Source: Erpobdella octoculata (Eukaryota > Annelida > Clitellata > Hirudinida > Erpobdellidae). From it: a DNA stretch of 64,000 nucleotides. The position numbers were made by a program, and so were the translations under genes. Below the pieces are notes generated by a model, which ran no database searches, was not told the origin of the DNA, and saw nothing but the letters and a program-made list of their open reading frames with translations. The stretch is from NCBI GenBank assembly GCA_963978895.1, contig OZ022238.1:22673284-22737283 (forward strand), read 5' to 3'. Positions 35,480-47,126 of this stretch are shown here, one piece after another. Positions within the stretch are counted from its first letter, which is position 1, and the number at the start of each line of letters is the position of its first letter.

Positions 35480-36000
35480 TCAATACGTAAATAACGAGAA
35501 CGTTTAAGGTGTCAGCAGAGCCTTTGACACAGTCTTGCAGCGATCAATCATTAGACATAATTAAAGAAGCTACTTTTTTTGGAACAGCCCCTTATTCTCA
35601 GATCTGCATAACGGATTTTATGTTGACATGAAACTTGGAAAAGAAAATAGTTATAGAGTCCTAGTAGACAGAGATGGGAAACAAGATGTTTCTATAATGC
35701 CACTTTAAATGCAGTGATTGATATAGTAATGAATGGTGTTGATCAATAAATTGGAGATTATAGAAATTTAATTACAATACTTTTGCGACTATTTGGTTTT
35801 CATGCCGTTAACTGATGTTTGAATACAAATGCTAATGGAACAAATTGAAAAGTACTTTAGCCAATGTTGGCTTGCACATAAATCTTAGCAAATGCGCATG
35901 GCTGAGAACTGAAGTGCAAAGCAAAAAAACTATTGATTGTAAACCCAAACCCATACCTAAAAATGCAAAATTTTATTAAAAAAATCCGAATATTAAGGTA
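35480..36000 (+). pseudogene. Very degenerate LINE reverse transcriptase remnant
   Basis: Separated plus-strand pieces resemble an RT: KAFDTVLQRSIIRHIK-like near 35520 (GTCAGCAGAGCCTTTGACACAG) and TLANVGLHINLSKCAWLRTE near 35855-35920, the region after the YADD box. Many stops and shifts lie between. The clade cannot be settled; wording of the second piece is reminiscent of R2-like elements. Confidence 0.4.
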
Positions 36001-36446
36001 CTGAATTTGGAGCGAAAAGGAAAATTACTATTAAAAAAAGGCTACATATAGCAACGTTGTGTTTTTAATGAATGTTCTGCAAAAAACTCTGTGTAATCAG
36101 AAATTAAAAAATTCTAAAGCTTAAAGGAGGAAATGTATGATTCTGTATTTATAAAATCAATTCAACCCTTGCTAGTTTTGTTGAATATTTTGCCAACTTT
36201 GTTGAGAAAATTCAAATTGAAAAATTAAAATTTTTGAAGATTAATTTAATAGTTTGTTTTTTTTTTGCTGCGATACAAAAGTATAACAACATGCCAGTTT
36301 AACAAACCAAAAATCCCACGAAACACAGTATTTTGTAAATATTTTTGACCTTAAAAATAAAAAAATATAGAAGAAAAGGCTAAAAACGATCATTAATTCT
36401 AAAATGCCGCAACAGGTAAATTTTATACCTGTGTTGAAATATTGTT
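36001..36446. other. Spacer without recognised features
   Basis: AT-rich, no gene. Confidence 0.5.
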
Positions 36447-37110
<664 letters not shown>

Positions 37111-37507
37111 ATAAAGTATTATTTTCATTCATAACTGTATTATTATCATTTTATTTTTTCAAGGTTTTGGGAATTCTTTATTCTGCAAAAAAGGCCGCAT
37201 ATGGAACTTAATATACAGAAACATTTCAAATTAAACCACTAATACTTGTTATAAAGCATTTGGTTTCCTTAAGGTTAGACTAAGAAGAGTTTCTTCTTGA
37301 TGTTACAATAAATTTCCAGTTGAAAAGATCAAATTTAGATTCACAGCAGGAAGTACATAGGTGTTTCTACACCTTAACAGTTTTAAAACACCTAGTGTAA
37401 GGGACAATAACTATTATTAAAACAATCTTAGAACAATTAAGGTGGTAGATGTTTAAAACATTGTAATTGTTATAGAACAACTGAGTATGAGTCATTGGAT
37501 GAAGATG
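37111..37507. other. Spacer without recognised features
   Basis: Nothing supported. Confidence 0.5.
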
Positions 37508-37747
37508 TTACAGAGTGCGAATCAAACGTTTTTTAAGAATGAAACATGGCCGCAAACGGGAAAGATAAATAGATCTCAAAACTATATTACAATAATAGAG
37601 ATACGAAAATACAAATGAGTAGTAAAACATAACGGCGGTTTTATTATCAATATAGCTACAGACACGTGTTAAAATACCGATGATTTTGGCCAGTTCGCAT
37701 TTAACGTAAATTATATGTTCGGACCAATTAAGACATTCATCCATCAT
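37508..37747 (-). pseudogene. LINE reverse transcriptase thumb fragment
   Basis: A 79-codon minus-strand frame reads MDECLNWSEHIIYVKCELAK, then IGILTRVCSYI and MFYYSFVFSYLYYCNIV, the thumb region that follows the RT palm in CR1/Jockey-type LINEs (the typical wording is ...W.DHI..V..K..K.IGIL.R...). No upstream catalytic part remains here. Confidence 0.65.
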
Positions 37748-37756
37748 ACACCCAAA

Positions 37757-37966
37757 TTATCCATAGTTTGTTTTGAATCCAGTTGAAATTACAGTTGCGC
37801 TGTATTTTTTGGAATATTTCTGCATCATGTTTACTCTTACATCTGCTTTCTCACTTGCCGGGCCATTTTGCAGAAAAAACAGAGATAGCGGTTTAAGGCG
37901 CCTCCCCATACCACATCTAGCGCTGTTGACGCTGGCGGGATTCGAACTGCCGACATTCACGTCCAA
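37757..37966 (-). repeat. Possible tRNA-derived SINE body
   Basis: On the minus strand CGGCAGTTCGAATCCCGCC (about 37948-37930) is a good B box, followed by a body with GGGGAGGCGCC and CCCGGCAAGTGAGAAAGC. The expected A box is missing; a short GAT/ATC run lies where it should be. It directly abuts the RT thumb fragment at 37747, so it may instead be the LINE 3' UTR shared with a SINE tail. Confidence 0.35.
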
Positions 37967-37990
37967 AGAGTACTATTCTGATTACGATGA

Positions 37991-38599
37991 TGATGGTAAT
38001 AGCAATAAATTGTTTCGTCACTGACCTTCGAAGAGAAGAAATAACATGAAGATGGTCCTGGGTAAAATAATGGTAGAGCTGAGTTTTGTTGGATTTGTCA
38101 CAGAATTCATAGTTTCATTTTTTGAACCTTCTGTTGAAAAAAAAATGAAATCAATAATATTAAATCAAACATTAATACAGTAGATGTACATAGGATGTGC
38201 TAATTATAATATAACTTATTAATTAAGTGTTATATTATTGATTTTTAGTTATATTTCTACATCACAGTATACGATGAATGACATCACGGTGATAAATCAA
38301 TGAAGTTTCAATTCAATAATGTCACTGCAATGAATCATGACAAATATTTATTGAGTTGACCGTATTAATATTTGCTCATTCGATTGTTTTTTTTTTTTAT
38401 TTTCAAGTTTATTAATCAATTAATTCGTTTATTCTTTTTTCTTTTATTAACTTAATCATTTTTTATTAATGTTATCGTTTACTTTTCTTTATAAATCCTC
38501 TAAATTAACTTCAACGTGTTTGTTTGCTTACTTGCTTGCTTGAGCCATACGTTGGACCTTATATCACAAAATTAGAACAAACTTCTCGTTATACAATCA
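37991..38599. other. Spacer without recognised features
   Basis: AT-rich. Nothing supported. Confidence 0.5.
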
Positions 38600-39140
38600 A
38601 ATTGAAAATTGGTGGGTTCATTTTTCGCTGTCGACTTCTCATTTTAATAAATTTTCAGATCAATTGAACAACACTTGAGTAAATTATAAAATAAAATCAA
38701 TTAAGACTTTAAAAAATTTCTAAAAATTGAAAATTTTATTTAGAAAAACAAATTATAAATTTTTGCTTCTTTTTTGTTTTTTTAAACAATATTTGATTTT
38801 TAATTTAAAAATTTCTTAATAAAAAATTTGATTGATTCGAAAATAGCTTATGTTTTTATTCCTCACAATAAAGTTGAAAGTTGTTTGGTTTATTTGCTAC
38901 TGCAGACTTTAACATTCTATTAAGTTGTGTAATTGATTGGACAACATTTGAGTGAATTATAAAATAAAATCAATTAAAACTTTAAATTTTTTTAAATTAC
39001 AAATTTCATGTAGAGAAACGAACTTTAAATTTTTTGTTTATTTGAAGAAAACGACATTTAATTTTAAAATTTGCAAAACATTTTTAGACGACGAATTACA
39101 AAATTATAAAGAATTTCTAAATAACGAAGTATTTTACCGT
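38600..39140. repeat. Two diverged tandem copies, period about 273 bp
   Basis: AATTATAAAATAAAATCAATTA at about 38681 recurs at about 38954, and the flanking sequence (GTTGAAAGTTG..., AGAAAAACAAATT.../AGAGAAACGAACT...) lines up for most of both units. Non-coding. Confidence 0.55.
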
Positions 39141-40076
39141 TTTCTTGTATTTCACTCAACTTTCGTTAGAAACCCAACATGGGGCCAATATTGTATATTG
39201 CAGCAGCCATTTATAACTCGAAATCTTTTTCCTTTTTTACATTCTTTTATTAACTTTCACTTGTCCGGATGTCTATGGAATGTTTTGATGCTCGAAAAAT
39301 CGTTATAAAATTTTCCACTTCAAAAAAATGTAGAGTTAAATTTAAAAAAATAAATATTAAAAAATAAAGTAAAGAAGAATAATTACAATAATAAAATAAT
39401 CACAACACAAACTATAGATATCTTTTTTTAATATTTGCCGGATTAATATTTTTACAAATTGACGTCGCTATGAAATTTTATTATTGTCTTAAAAGCAGGT
39501 TTTTTATTTTTAAATTAACTTTCACTTCTTCACCAAACGTGTATCATGGAGTTATATACCAGCTGACACTTTATCTCATCATCAGACATGCCTCCGTTAT
39601 CATTCTAATCACCTCTGCCATCGTGTTCTCATATTGACTGCATGTCATAATTTCAGGTCCTCTATGAACTTTGCCGATCAGTAGTTGCACCACTTTTTTT
39701 TCAACCAACAACAACAGACCAATAGCAACAGTAAAACAACCGCAAAGGCAGTGTCACTAAATAGACAACCAGCTTATTAACAAGAATAATGATTGGATAT
39801 TATATGGCTCTTTCATTAAATAGTTGATTGTGAAAGAAATTGTGCATGAAGATTGAAGAAAAGTGCTTGTGCTAGTGTATGCGTGTGTGTGGGTTAATAA
39901 ATAATTTAGCTGTCACTTAATTAAACGCATACCAACATGCTAGTAAAATATCATTGGAAGAAGAATAAAAAAGAAGGCAAATTGAAAAAATTACATCTAA
40001 TAATAATAATAATAATAAAAATATGATAGTGAATAAATTTTAATAACAAATAAATGCTGAACGCATGAATACACAG
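39141..40076. other. Spacer; downstream side of the 40.1 kb exon candidate
   Basis: AT-rich; a (AAT)n run at 39998-40017. If the minus-strand exon at 40083-40148 is real, its first intron covers this region. No second exon could be recognised by eye. Confidence 0.4.
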
Positions 40077-40082
40077 GCTCAC

Positions 40083-40148
40083 CGCACCATCACCGCCAAC
40101 TAGGTCCGCTCCAATGGCTTCCACTCGACGCGTTAAAATTGAAACCAT
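40083..40148 (-). CDS. Candidate first coding exon of an unidentified host gene
   Basis: On the minus strand an ATG at 40148 in the context GGAATGG opens 22 codons (MVSILTRRVEAIGADLVGGD and two more) that stop exactly at a consensus-like splice donor GTGAGC (40082-40077), phase 0. The sequence is GC-richer than its surroundings, lies 28-80 bp downstream of a dense cluster of housekeeping promoter sites, and shows no similarity to any transposon family I know. Unspliced reading continues open to 39951 with low-complexity residues, which fits intron. I do not recognise the protein and no other exon was found, so this is a prediction. Confidence 0.35.
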
Positions 40149-40175
40149 TCCAGACGTTCGGAAGTTTATCTACGC

Positions 40176-40228
40176 CACGTGACCGGAAGTATCGATTGCG
40201 CATGCGCCGACTCGACGTGCCAGCCAAT
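40176..40228. promoter_or_regulatory. CpG-rich core promoter: E-box, ETS, NRF1, CCAAT
   Basis: In 53 bp: CACGTGAC (40176-40183, USF/bHLH E-box), ACCGGAAGT (40182-40190, ETS/GABP), TGCGCATGCGC (40197-40207, perfect palindromic NRF1 site) and CCAAT in AGCCAATAA (40224-40228, NF-Y). These four sites are characteristic of TATA-less housekeeping promoters across animals, often bidirectional. CpG density is far above the surrounding DNA. The minus-strand exon at 40148 is at a natural distance; a plus-strand transcript is also possible. Confidence 0.6.
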
Positions 40229-40966
40229 AAAACGCGGCGATGAGAATTATTGATCAACAAGTGAAAATAAAAGATGAAAGAACAGAGAAACAGAAGAAAA
40301 TACTGCACGAACTTTAGATAACATTCCAATGATTTTTTTAGTTATGTCAAATAACGTGAGTCTTTCAAGACGCGTGAGAACTAATTTTCGGCAGTGATCT
40401 TCGAAAGGAAGCCCTCATTCAAGCAAGCGGCCTTTTTTTCTCTCCAGGGGGCGGTGGGAAAGCTGCGCACATTGGTTGGGACGTGAATGCTTGCGTGTCT
40501 ACGAGCAACAATGTTTAATTTTGGAATTATGGCAGTTCTCATTGAAGCCATGCACGGAGTTTGAGAGGTTGACCAGTTGCTCACAGAGATAGATAATGAA
40601 GCTCGTACATCATTTTGTCTCTTGCTACAACAAGCGCAATAACAACTAATATCATCATTATTGTTATCAATCCTGTCATCACTATTTATAGCAACACATC
40701 ATCTGAAACAGGAATATCATCGTCACTACAACTTTTACCATATCGAAAAGTAAATCCCCGAATGAAAATCCGGTTGAACAATAGCAGTGTCGATAGCGAT
40801 GCCAGATTAGCAGTCATTACTCAGTGTCCAATAGACGATGCTGGATGTTGAGACGGGCGATATTAGATAGGATAGATGGATGGGAACGCGCTTGGATAGG
40901 AGTTCGGTTGTTGTGACTTGTGATGTGATGATAGAATGTTAAAGTTAGATGTGGGTGTTGTGTTGT
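40229..40966. other. Region upstream of the promoter, no assigned gene
   Basis: More mixed base composition than the rest of the window. A plus-strand ATG at 40242 opens only about 25 codons. A 67-codon minus frame (40584-40381) with balanced composition is seen but not recognised. Confidence 0.4.
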
Positions 40967-41302
40967 CAGCGGCGGATCCAGAGGGCAGGCATGGGTCCCC
41001 CTCTAAAAATTTAAAAAAAAATTGAACTTCAATTTTTTACTTAGTTTGCAACTTCATTCTGTTTGTCTATATCCTGAGGTTTTATCTTTGCTAAATTCAC
41101 TTCCCGACTATCAATAGATCTGTTATTTGGCAAATATTAAAAGATTTAAACCTTTTTTTAAGAAAACTTAATGCAAATTATAATTCAAATAATATCTCAA
41201 AAACAGGTCCAGCAAAAAATCTAAAACAACACTTTTTTCTAAATAGGCTCAGATAACTTAACAACATGTTTTTACAGCAGTAATCATTTGTAATATAAAA
41301 GA
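40967..41302 (+). mobile_element. hAT-like transposon end
   Basis: CAGCGGCGGATCCAGAGGGC at 40967 followed by GGGTCCCCCTCT resembles the CAG(T/C)GGCGGATCCAG ends common in hAT-like elements. The segment 41168-41302 recurs in the same orientation at 63752-63905. No transposase frame is visible. Confidence 0.45.
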
Positions 41303-41647
41303 AAACTGAGACTAAAAAGAAAATGTTGCCGAATTTCTTCCTGCCGCGGATTTAACAATTAACCCAACTGTTGACTGGCTTTTATGGGCGCTTGGGTCTA
41401 ATTGTAGATAACTGCTGATAACTGAGATATAACAGTGCAACAGCTATAATAGGCAGGTCCAATGAGGGTAAAACAACTAATAGGTATTCAGCAATCTACT
41501 TCAATTACCACCTCAATTTAGCCGGCTTCAAGAGCTGTGATGATTCGATAATAAGGAATGTATTATGATGTACGAACAGACTTTGTTTTTGTTTTTTTGT
41601 AGTTTCGTAATTGTCTTTTTTTTTGGCAAATGATACCGCTGTAGACG
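41303..41647. other. Spacer, partly 3' UTR of the adjacent LINE
   Basis: The last 60-70 bp are likely the 3' end of the minus-strand LINE that follows. Otherwise unassigned. Confidence 0.4.
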
Positions 41648-42680
41648 TTAGGGAAAAGATTTAGTAAACAGAAATGTTTTTAGTGTTGTGTAGAAACTGG
41701 CTGAACTGGGTGAACCGGCGGTGTAGTGAGGAGACCCCTGGATGCTGATCTGAGCAAAAGACAGGTATGGAGGAGCTTGGCCGTGCAGAGATTTGTGTAC
41801 TATTGTGGAAATCTTGTACTCGATTCGTTGCCAAATGAGAAGCCAGTGGAGATCTTTGAAAAGTGGGGTAACATGGCCATATTTCCGAGCATTGTAGATT
41901 ATTTTGGCGGCTGTGATGATGAGAATTTGAAGCCGATCCAGATGACAAAAAAGAAGGCCGGCTAGAATTGAATTTCCGTAATTAATCTTTGGAAGAACAA
42001 AAGCGGTTAGGAGAATTCTCCGGGCGTCAATTGAAAGATAAGAGGAGATGCTGCGAATCTCTCTGAGAGAAGCATAGCAGGAATGGGTCGTGTTGTTGAT
42101 GTGACTGGCCATAGAACAATCTGAATCCAACCAGATCCCAGATTAAAAACACGTCTTACTGGTGGGATCAGGTCGGAACAGATTCGAACCGGCTTGGTAG
42201 GGAGAGTTGACGGACGTCGGAAAGACGAGCACCAGATCACTTCCGTTTTGTTGTAATTTAACAGGAGACGGCTGCTGAACATCCAGCGGTCGACAGTGTC
42301 TACGCATCTCGATACCTTCATGGCAAGAGAGTCCGCGTGCTCCGGTCGGCAGCGGCCGTAGACTTGTGTGTCGTCGGCGTACATGTGGCATTGGAGACCA
42401 GGCACCCTGATGACTTCCTCGAGTTCGGCTGTATATAATGTAAAAAAAAAAGGCCCAGCCCAGAACCCTGAGGTACTCCACATGTTAATGATGTCGCCGC
42501 TGACGCTGATGCGCCAGAGCGTATTGAGAAAGAATGTCCGGTCAAATAGGATCCAAACCATTCAAGAACGACACTCTTCAAGCCGAATAACGCTTCGAGG
42601 CGTTTCAGTAACATGTGATGTTCAACGGTGTCAAAGGCCGCTGATAGGTCAAGCAGCACGAGCAGCGACTACTCGCCGTC
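41648..42680 (-). pseudogene. 5'-truncated L2-type LINE reverse transcriptase
   Basis: From 42660 leftwards: LLDLSAAFDTVEHHMLL (RT motif A), LTCGVPQGSGLG (motif B), then in a shifted frame MYADDTQVYG (catalytic box), LLLNYNKTEVIW, and in a third frame from 42130 HINNTTHSCYASLREIR, FVLPKINYGNSIL, GHVTPLFKDLHWLLIWQRIEYKISTIVHKSLHGQAPPYL, ending ...LKTFLFTKSFP. This is the full palm-to-C-terminus order of L2 elements. Two frameshifts (about 42450 and 42140) and absence of endonuclease make it dead; the 5' edge at about 42680 is a truncation. Confidence 0.85.
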
Positions 42681-43279
42681 GCCCGCGTCTTGCAAAAAAG
42701 ATTGAACTGTTCACTGACGCATCCACGAAGCAATTTAATGGGCTCCTAAGTTTTTGCAAATATTTAAAAACTGCCTGGCCGACACAGTATTTCTCAGCGG
42801 GTTTCTTTGTAATGTTTTACGCAAAACATCAAAAATTCCATAACGCTTGCGATGGCTATACAGAAGGTTTTTGAAGGCAAAAGAGGATTTGCAGATGAAA
42901 AATTCAATTGAGTTTTCATCAGTGCATTACAATATACATAAAAATTGGCAAAAACTAAAAACTCTAAGAATTTGGGGAAAAAAAACAGAATTATAATGCA
43001 ACTGCTTTAGTGGGTGGTCCAAAAGAGTAGTACAAGAAAACATTCATTTAATTCTCGGACCATTTCATCAACTAGCTAAGTACGGTTTAGGAAAGCGGAC
43101 GATTTTTCAAAATAAGCGCAACTGCTCAAAATTAATTTTGTAACCATGAAAAAGTCTTGCAGCCCAAAATAATCGAAGTAGTAAAGTTTTTCGAGCTTGG
43201 CTTGAACAGTTCCAGTTTGGAGGTTAACACATGGAAGAGTTTTGTTAAGTCACTTCAACAAATATTTTACAGAAAGGTT
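42681..43279. other. Spacer without recognised features
   Basis: No support for a gene or repeat end. Confidence 0.5.
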
Positions 43280-43432
43280 AGGAAGCACGAGAGCGACCGG
43301 GAACAGGAAAAAGTAAGCGGGAACGGAAAAGCGACCGGGAGCGGTAAAGCAAACGGGAAAGGAAACTGGAGCGAGAATGAAAAACGATAGAAAAACCTCT
43401 AAAAACCCGGGCAACGCCGGGTATCCCGCTAG
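43280..43432 (+). mobile_element. Helitron 3' end, 5'-truncated
   Basis: GAGCGACCGGGAACAGG-type units lead to AACCTCTAAAAACCCGGGCAACGCCGGGTATCCCGCTAG ending at 43432 before T. Same family as the 16877 copy; the 5' half is missing. Confidence 0.8.
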
Positions 43433-43633
43433 TAGCTTATATTTAAATTAATATTTTAATAAACTAAAAAGTCAGAGGTCAGAATAAATTTAGTCAGAGA
43501 AACGAAACAGGGTTGTTTAAATGCCGTAATTATTAAATTATAATTTAAACATTATAGGTGTAGAACAGTCTCATACAAAAACAGAGCAATAAATATTTTG
43601 TTAAAACATTTTATAAGCAAATACAACACAAGC

Positions 43634-43822
43634 GGCAGCAGGACCGGCCTTCTGGAATACTCTGCCCGATAACGTCAAAGACCAAACACTGAGTCTTCCT
43701 GTCTTCAAACAACGACTTACATTTTTTCTATTTAACTCTTCTAATTAATTGAAATTGTAATAGATACTTTATTTCCGCTCGTAAGAAGACGCAATATAAA
43801 TTTATATTACATTACATTACAA
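43634..43822 (+). pseudogene. L2-type LINE 3' end with ATTAC tail
   Basis: Plus-strand codons AAGPAFWNTLPDNVKDQTLS, then LPVFKQRLTFFLFNSSN and a stop at about 43749, match the very C-terminus of L2 ORF2 (...GPAIWN.LP...L..FK..L...LF). A short 3' UTR ends in ATTACATTACATTAC at 43806-43820. Only the last 190 bp are present. Confidence 0.7.
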
Positions 43823-43999
43823 GCGCACACTATAACAAGTTTATCAAAATTCTTTTTAAGGTGCTATTTATCTAATTTTTAGCAAATTTAAATATTTTGT
43901 GGTAGCGTGAGTTATTTAAGTAAATGATAAAAATTTCTGCTCGATAGGATAAAAGGAAGTGGTCTAAAAAGCTTTTGAAAGATTTTATTTCCGGAACCA
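43823..43999. other. Short spacer
   Basis: Nothing recognised. Confidence 0.4.
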
Positions 44000-44667
<668 letters not shown>

Positions 44668-45988
44668 ATTATTGCGAGTCATGATAATGATTGTGATTAA
44701 AATGTTGATTGAAATTACAATGATTATTTTTAAATAAGTTATGATGGTGAAACTAAGATGATAAAGATTAAAACGATGATAGTGATAAATTTAAAAAATG
44801 TAAAATTATCAAGGAGTATATGCGGATGACATAAAAAGATGTGAAGCACATAAAATGTAAACATTAATTACATTATAGAGGAAGCATGACGATAACGACG
44901 ACAGACGCCAATGCAGCGCCGAGGATGAATGTCATAAAATTTCATTACGCGATTATTTCAATAATTTATGACATTTACCTTGTCTCAATGAATACTCCGA
45001 CGCCATCTTTTTAACTATTTTTTTGCGATAAAAAAAGTCAGCATTGGAAACTCGGAAAAATGATGATAATTCGAACAAAATTAATTTTAATTATTTTGAA
45101 ACATGAAAATTTTATTTTAATTCATTCAGTTATTGTCCAACGCAGAGTGCTTTAATAAAACATGCTGGCATATCTGATATGCAAATAAGAACATTTTTAA
45201 TAGGGTATATTGTATGCAATAAAATGATGGTAAAACGAAAACTTTCATTCATCTCCCTGTTGCATTTTAATGATTTTTCCTAAAATTAGCGTTTTATTAA
45301 CTGTCACTATAAAAAAGATAATTATTTCAGGACACGTCATATATTTAAGGGCGTTTTAGTTTGTTATTAAAAAATTAATTTTAGATGAAACAAGAAAATT
45401 TTACGAAAAACGTCGTTCAACGTTTAAGAAGGAAAATGACAAACATTTCTACAGACAAAACTGCAAAAAAGAAATTATCAAAAAAACATTCTTTTTTCCA
45501 ATTTCTTAATGGATGTCAGAGAAAAAAAATTGTACTTCTTTCCTACTTTTCCTTTCTTGAATACTCTTCCGATGCTCTATAAGCGCACTGCAGATGAAAT
45601 TGCAGGGTGTTACGAAGGTGAGACGGTTGTCCACGTGACCAGTCCAGCGTTTCCGCTATGGAGAGTTATTAGGAATGGCCATTTAATGAATTGAACCAGT
45701 CCTTGACATCCAAATCATGGGAATTATTTTTATTATTCCTAGTCATTATTCATCATTTTCATTGTCGTTGTGGTTTTATCATTTTGACATCAGTCAATAA
45801 GAAACTAATTAAAACTTTTAATCAGTTTTTTGCTTTTTTATCATAATTAATTATCATCATTACCACAATAGTTTTTGTCTCCGTCATAATCATTATAACC
45901 AACTTAATCGTTGTAGCTATAGCTGATAATTTTTCAATCGTGCTTGTTATAATACTTATCACACTTTTCTGTTTTTAAACGTATCAGA
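44668..45988. other. Spacer without recognised genes
   Basis: AT-rich. A 65-codon frame at 45385-45582 rich in lysine is seen but has no recognised motif. Confidence 0.5.
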
Positions 45989-46024
45989 GAGTCTTGATGA
46001 CTACAATCGTAGTCATCAAGACTC
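45989..46024. repeat. Perfect 16-bp hairpin, 4-nt loop
   Basis: GAGTCTTGATGACTAC (45989-46004), loop AATC, GTAGTCATCAAGACTC (46009-46024): perfect complement. No run of T follows and nothing coding flanks it. Confidence 0.85.
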
Positions 46025-46289
46025 ACGACAACGGCAACATCATCTTTCTTTTTTTCATATTTTCCAATATACATCACCGTAACTTCGGTTGTAGGAGATC
46101 ATTCAATTTACTACCCAGTCCCTCCTCTCATCACATTTAATGGCTGCTAATGATCAATTTCCGACGGTTCAAAGATGGAAGCAAATTAGGTTTCATCATC
46201 GTGTCATAGGTTGTTTGTTTTGTACTGCTATCTCTGCATACCACCATCACCTTTGCTACTACTGTAACTGCTACTACTAAAACAGCCAA

Positions 46290-46373
46290 TAGAGTATTGA
46301 ATGGGCTGATTTTTTGCGGCCAGCTCCGTTTAAAAAAAAACCTAAAATCAAAGCCCGGTCCGTGCAGTAGTCT
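46290..46373. mobile_element. Possible very short hAT-type MITE
   Basis: TAGAGTATTGAATGGGC at 46290 and GTCCGTGCAGTAGTCTAA at 46357-46374 are imperfect inverted complements, similar to the ends of the GTGCAGTACGCTACT sequence near 48695-48710. Weak. Confidence 0.25.
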
Positions 46374-46785
46374 AATATTTACTATCAGGGTCTAAACATA
46401 ATAAGAAAGTTTTTACGACAGCATTTGCATAATTATCATATATAGTCTTTTTTTATCTTATTATTTTCAACATTATTATTTTATCTATTTCTTCCTGTTC
46501 CTCCTTCTCACAACACGCATTGGATCAAATAGCAGAAATCAATGCACAGATAATTCATGCATCGGAACATTTAACGTCTCCACGGAAGATGAATTGCAAA
46601 CCAGTATCCAGCCTGGATAACAAAAAATAGAAAAAAAGAAAACATGATCAAATTATGATTCGCGAAAGAAAATAAAACACCTAATGTAAAGGACTGTGAA
46701 TTATTTTATACAAAAAAAATAAATTAACGTTCAGCGAGATCTTTGCTACAGAGATTTTTTAATAATTGTTTTTAGTATTTATTAA
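46374..46785. other. Spacer without recognised features
   Basis: Nothing supported. Confidence 0.4.
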
Positions 46786-47083
46786 TCTATATATATAAAA
46801 GAACATGTCCTGACTGACTGACTGACTGACTGACTGACTGACTGACTGACTGACTGACTGACTGACTGACTGACTGACTGGCTGACTGACTGACTGACTG
46901 ACTGACTGACTGACTGACTGACTGACTGACTGACTAACTGACTGACTGACTGACTGACTGACTGACTGACTGACTGACTGACTGACTGACTGACTGACTG
47001 ACTGACTGACACACTGACTGACTGACTGACTGACTGACTGAATGACTGACTGACTGACTGACTGACTGACTGACTGACTGACT

Positions 47084-47126
<43 letters not shown>

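Noticed and set aside
39951..40148. Whole 65-codon minus frame at 40 kb as a complete protein
   Set aside because: After the splice donor at 40082 it turns into low-complexity residues from an AAT run, as expected for intron read-through.
45989..46024. microRNA precursor
   Set aside because: The stem is only 16 bp with a 4-nt loop and no extended pairing outside; precursors need about 30 paired bases.
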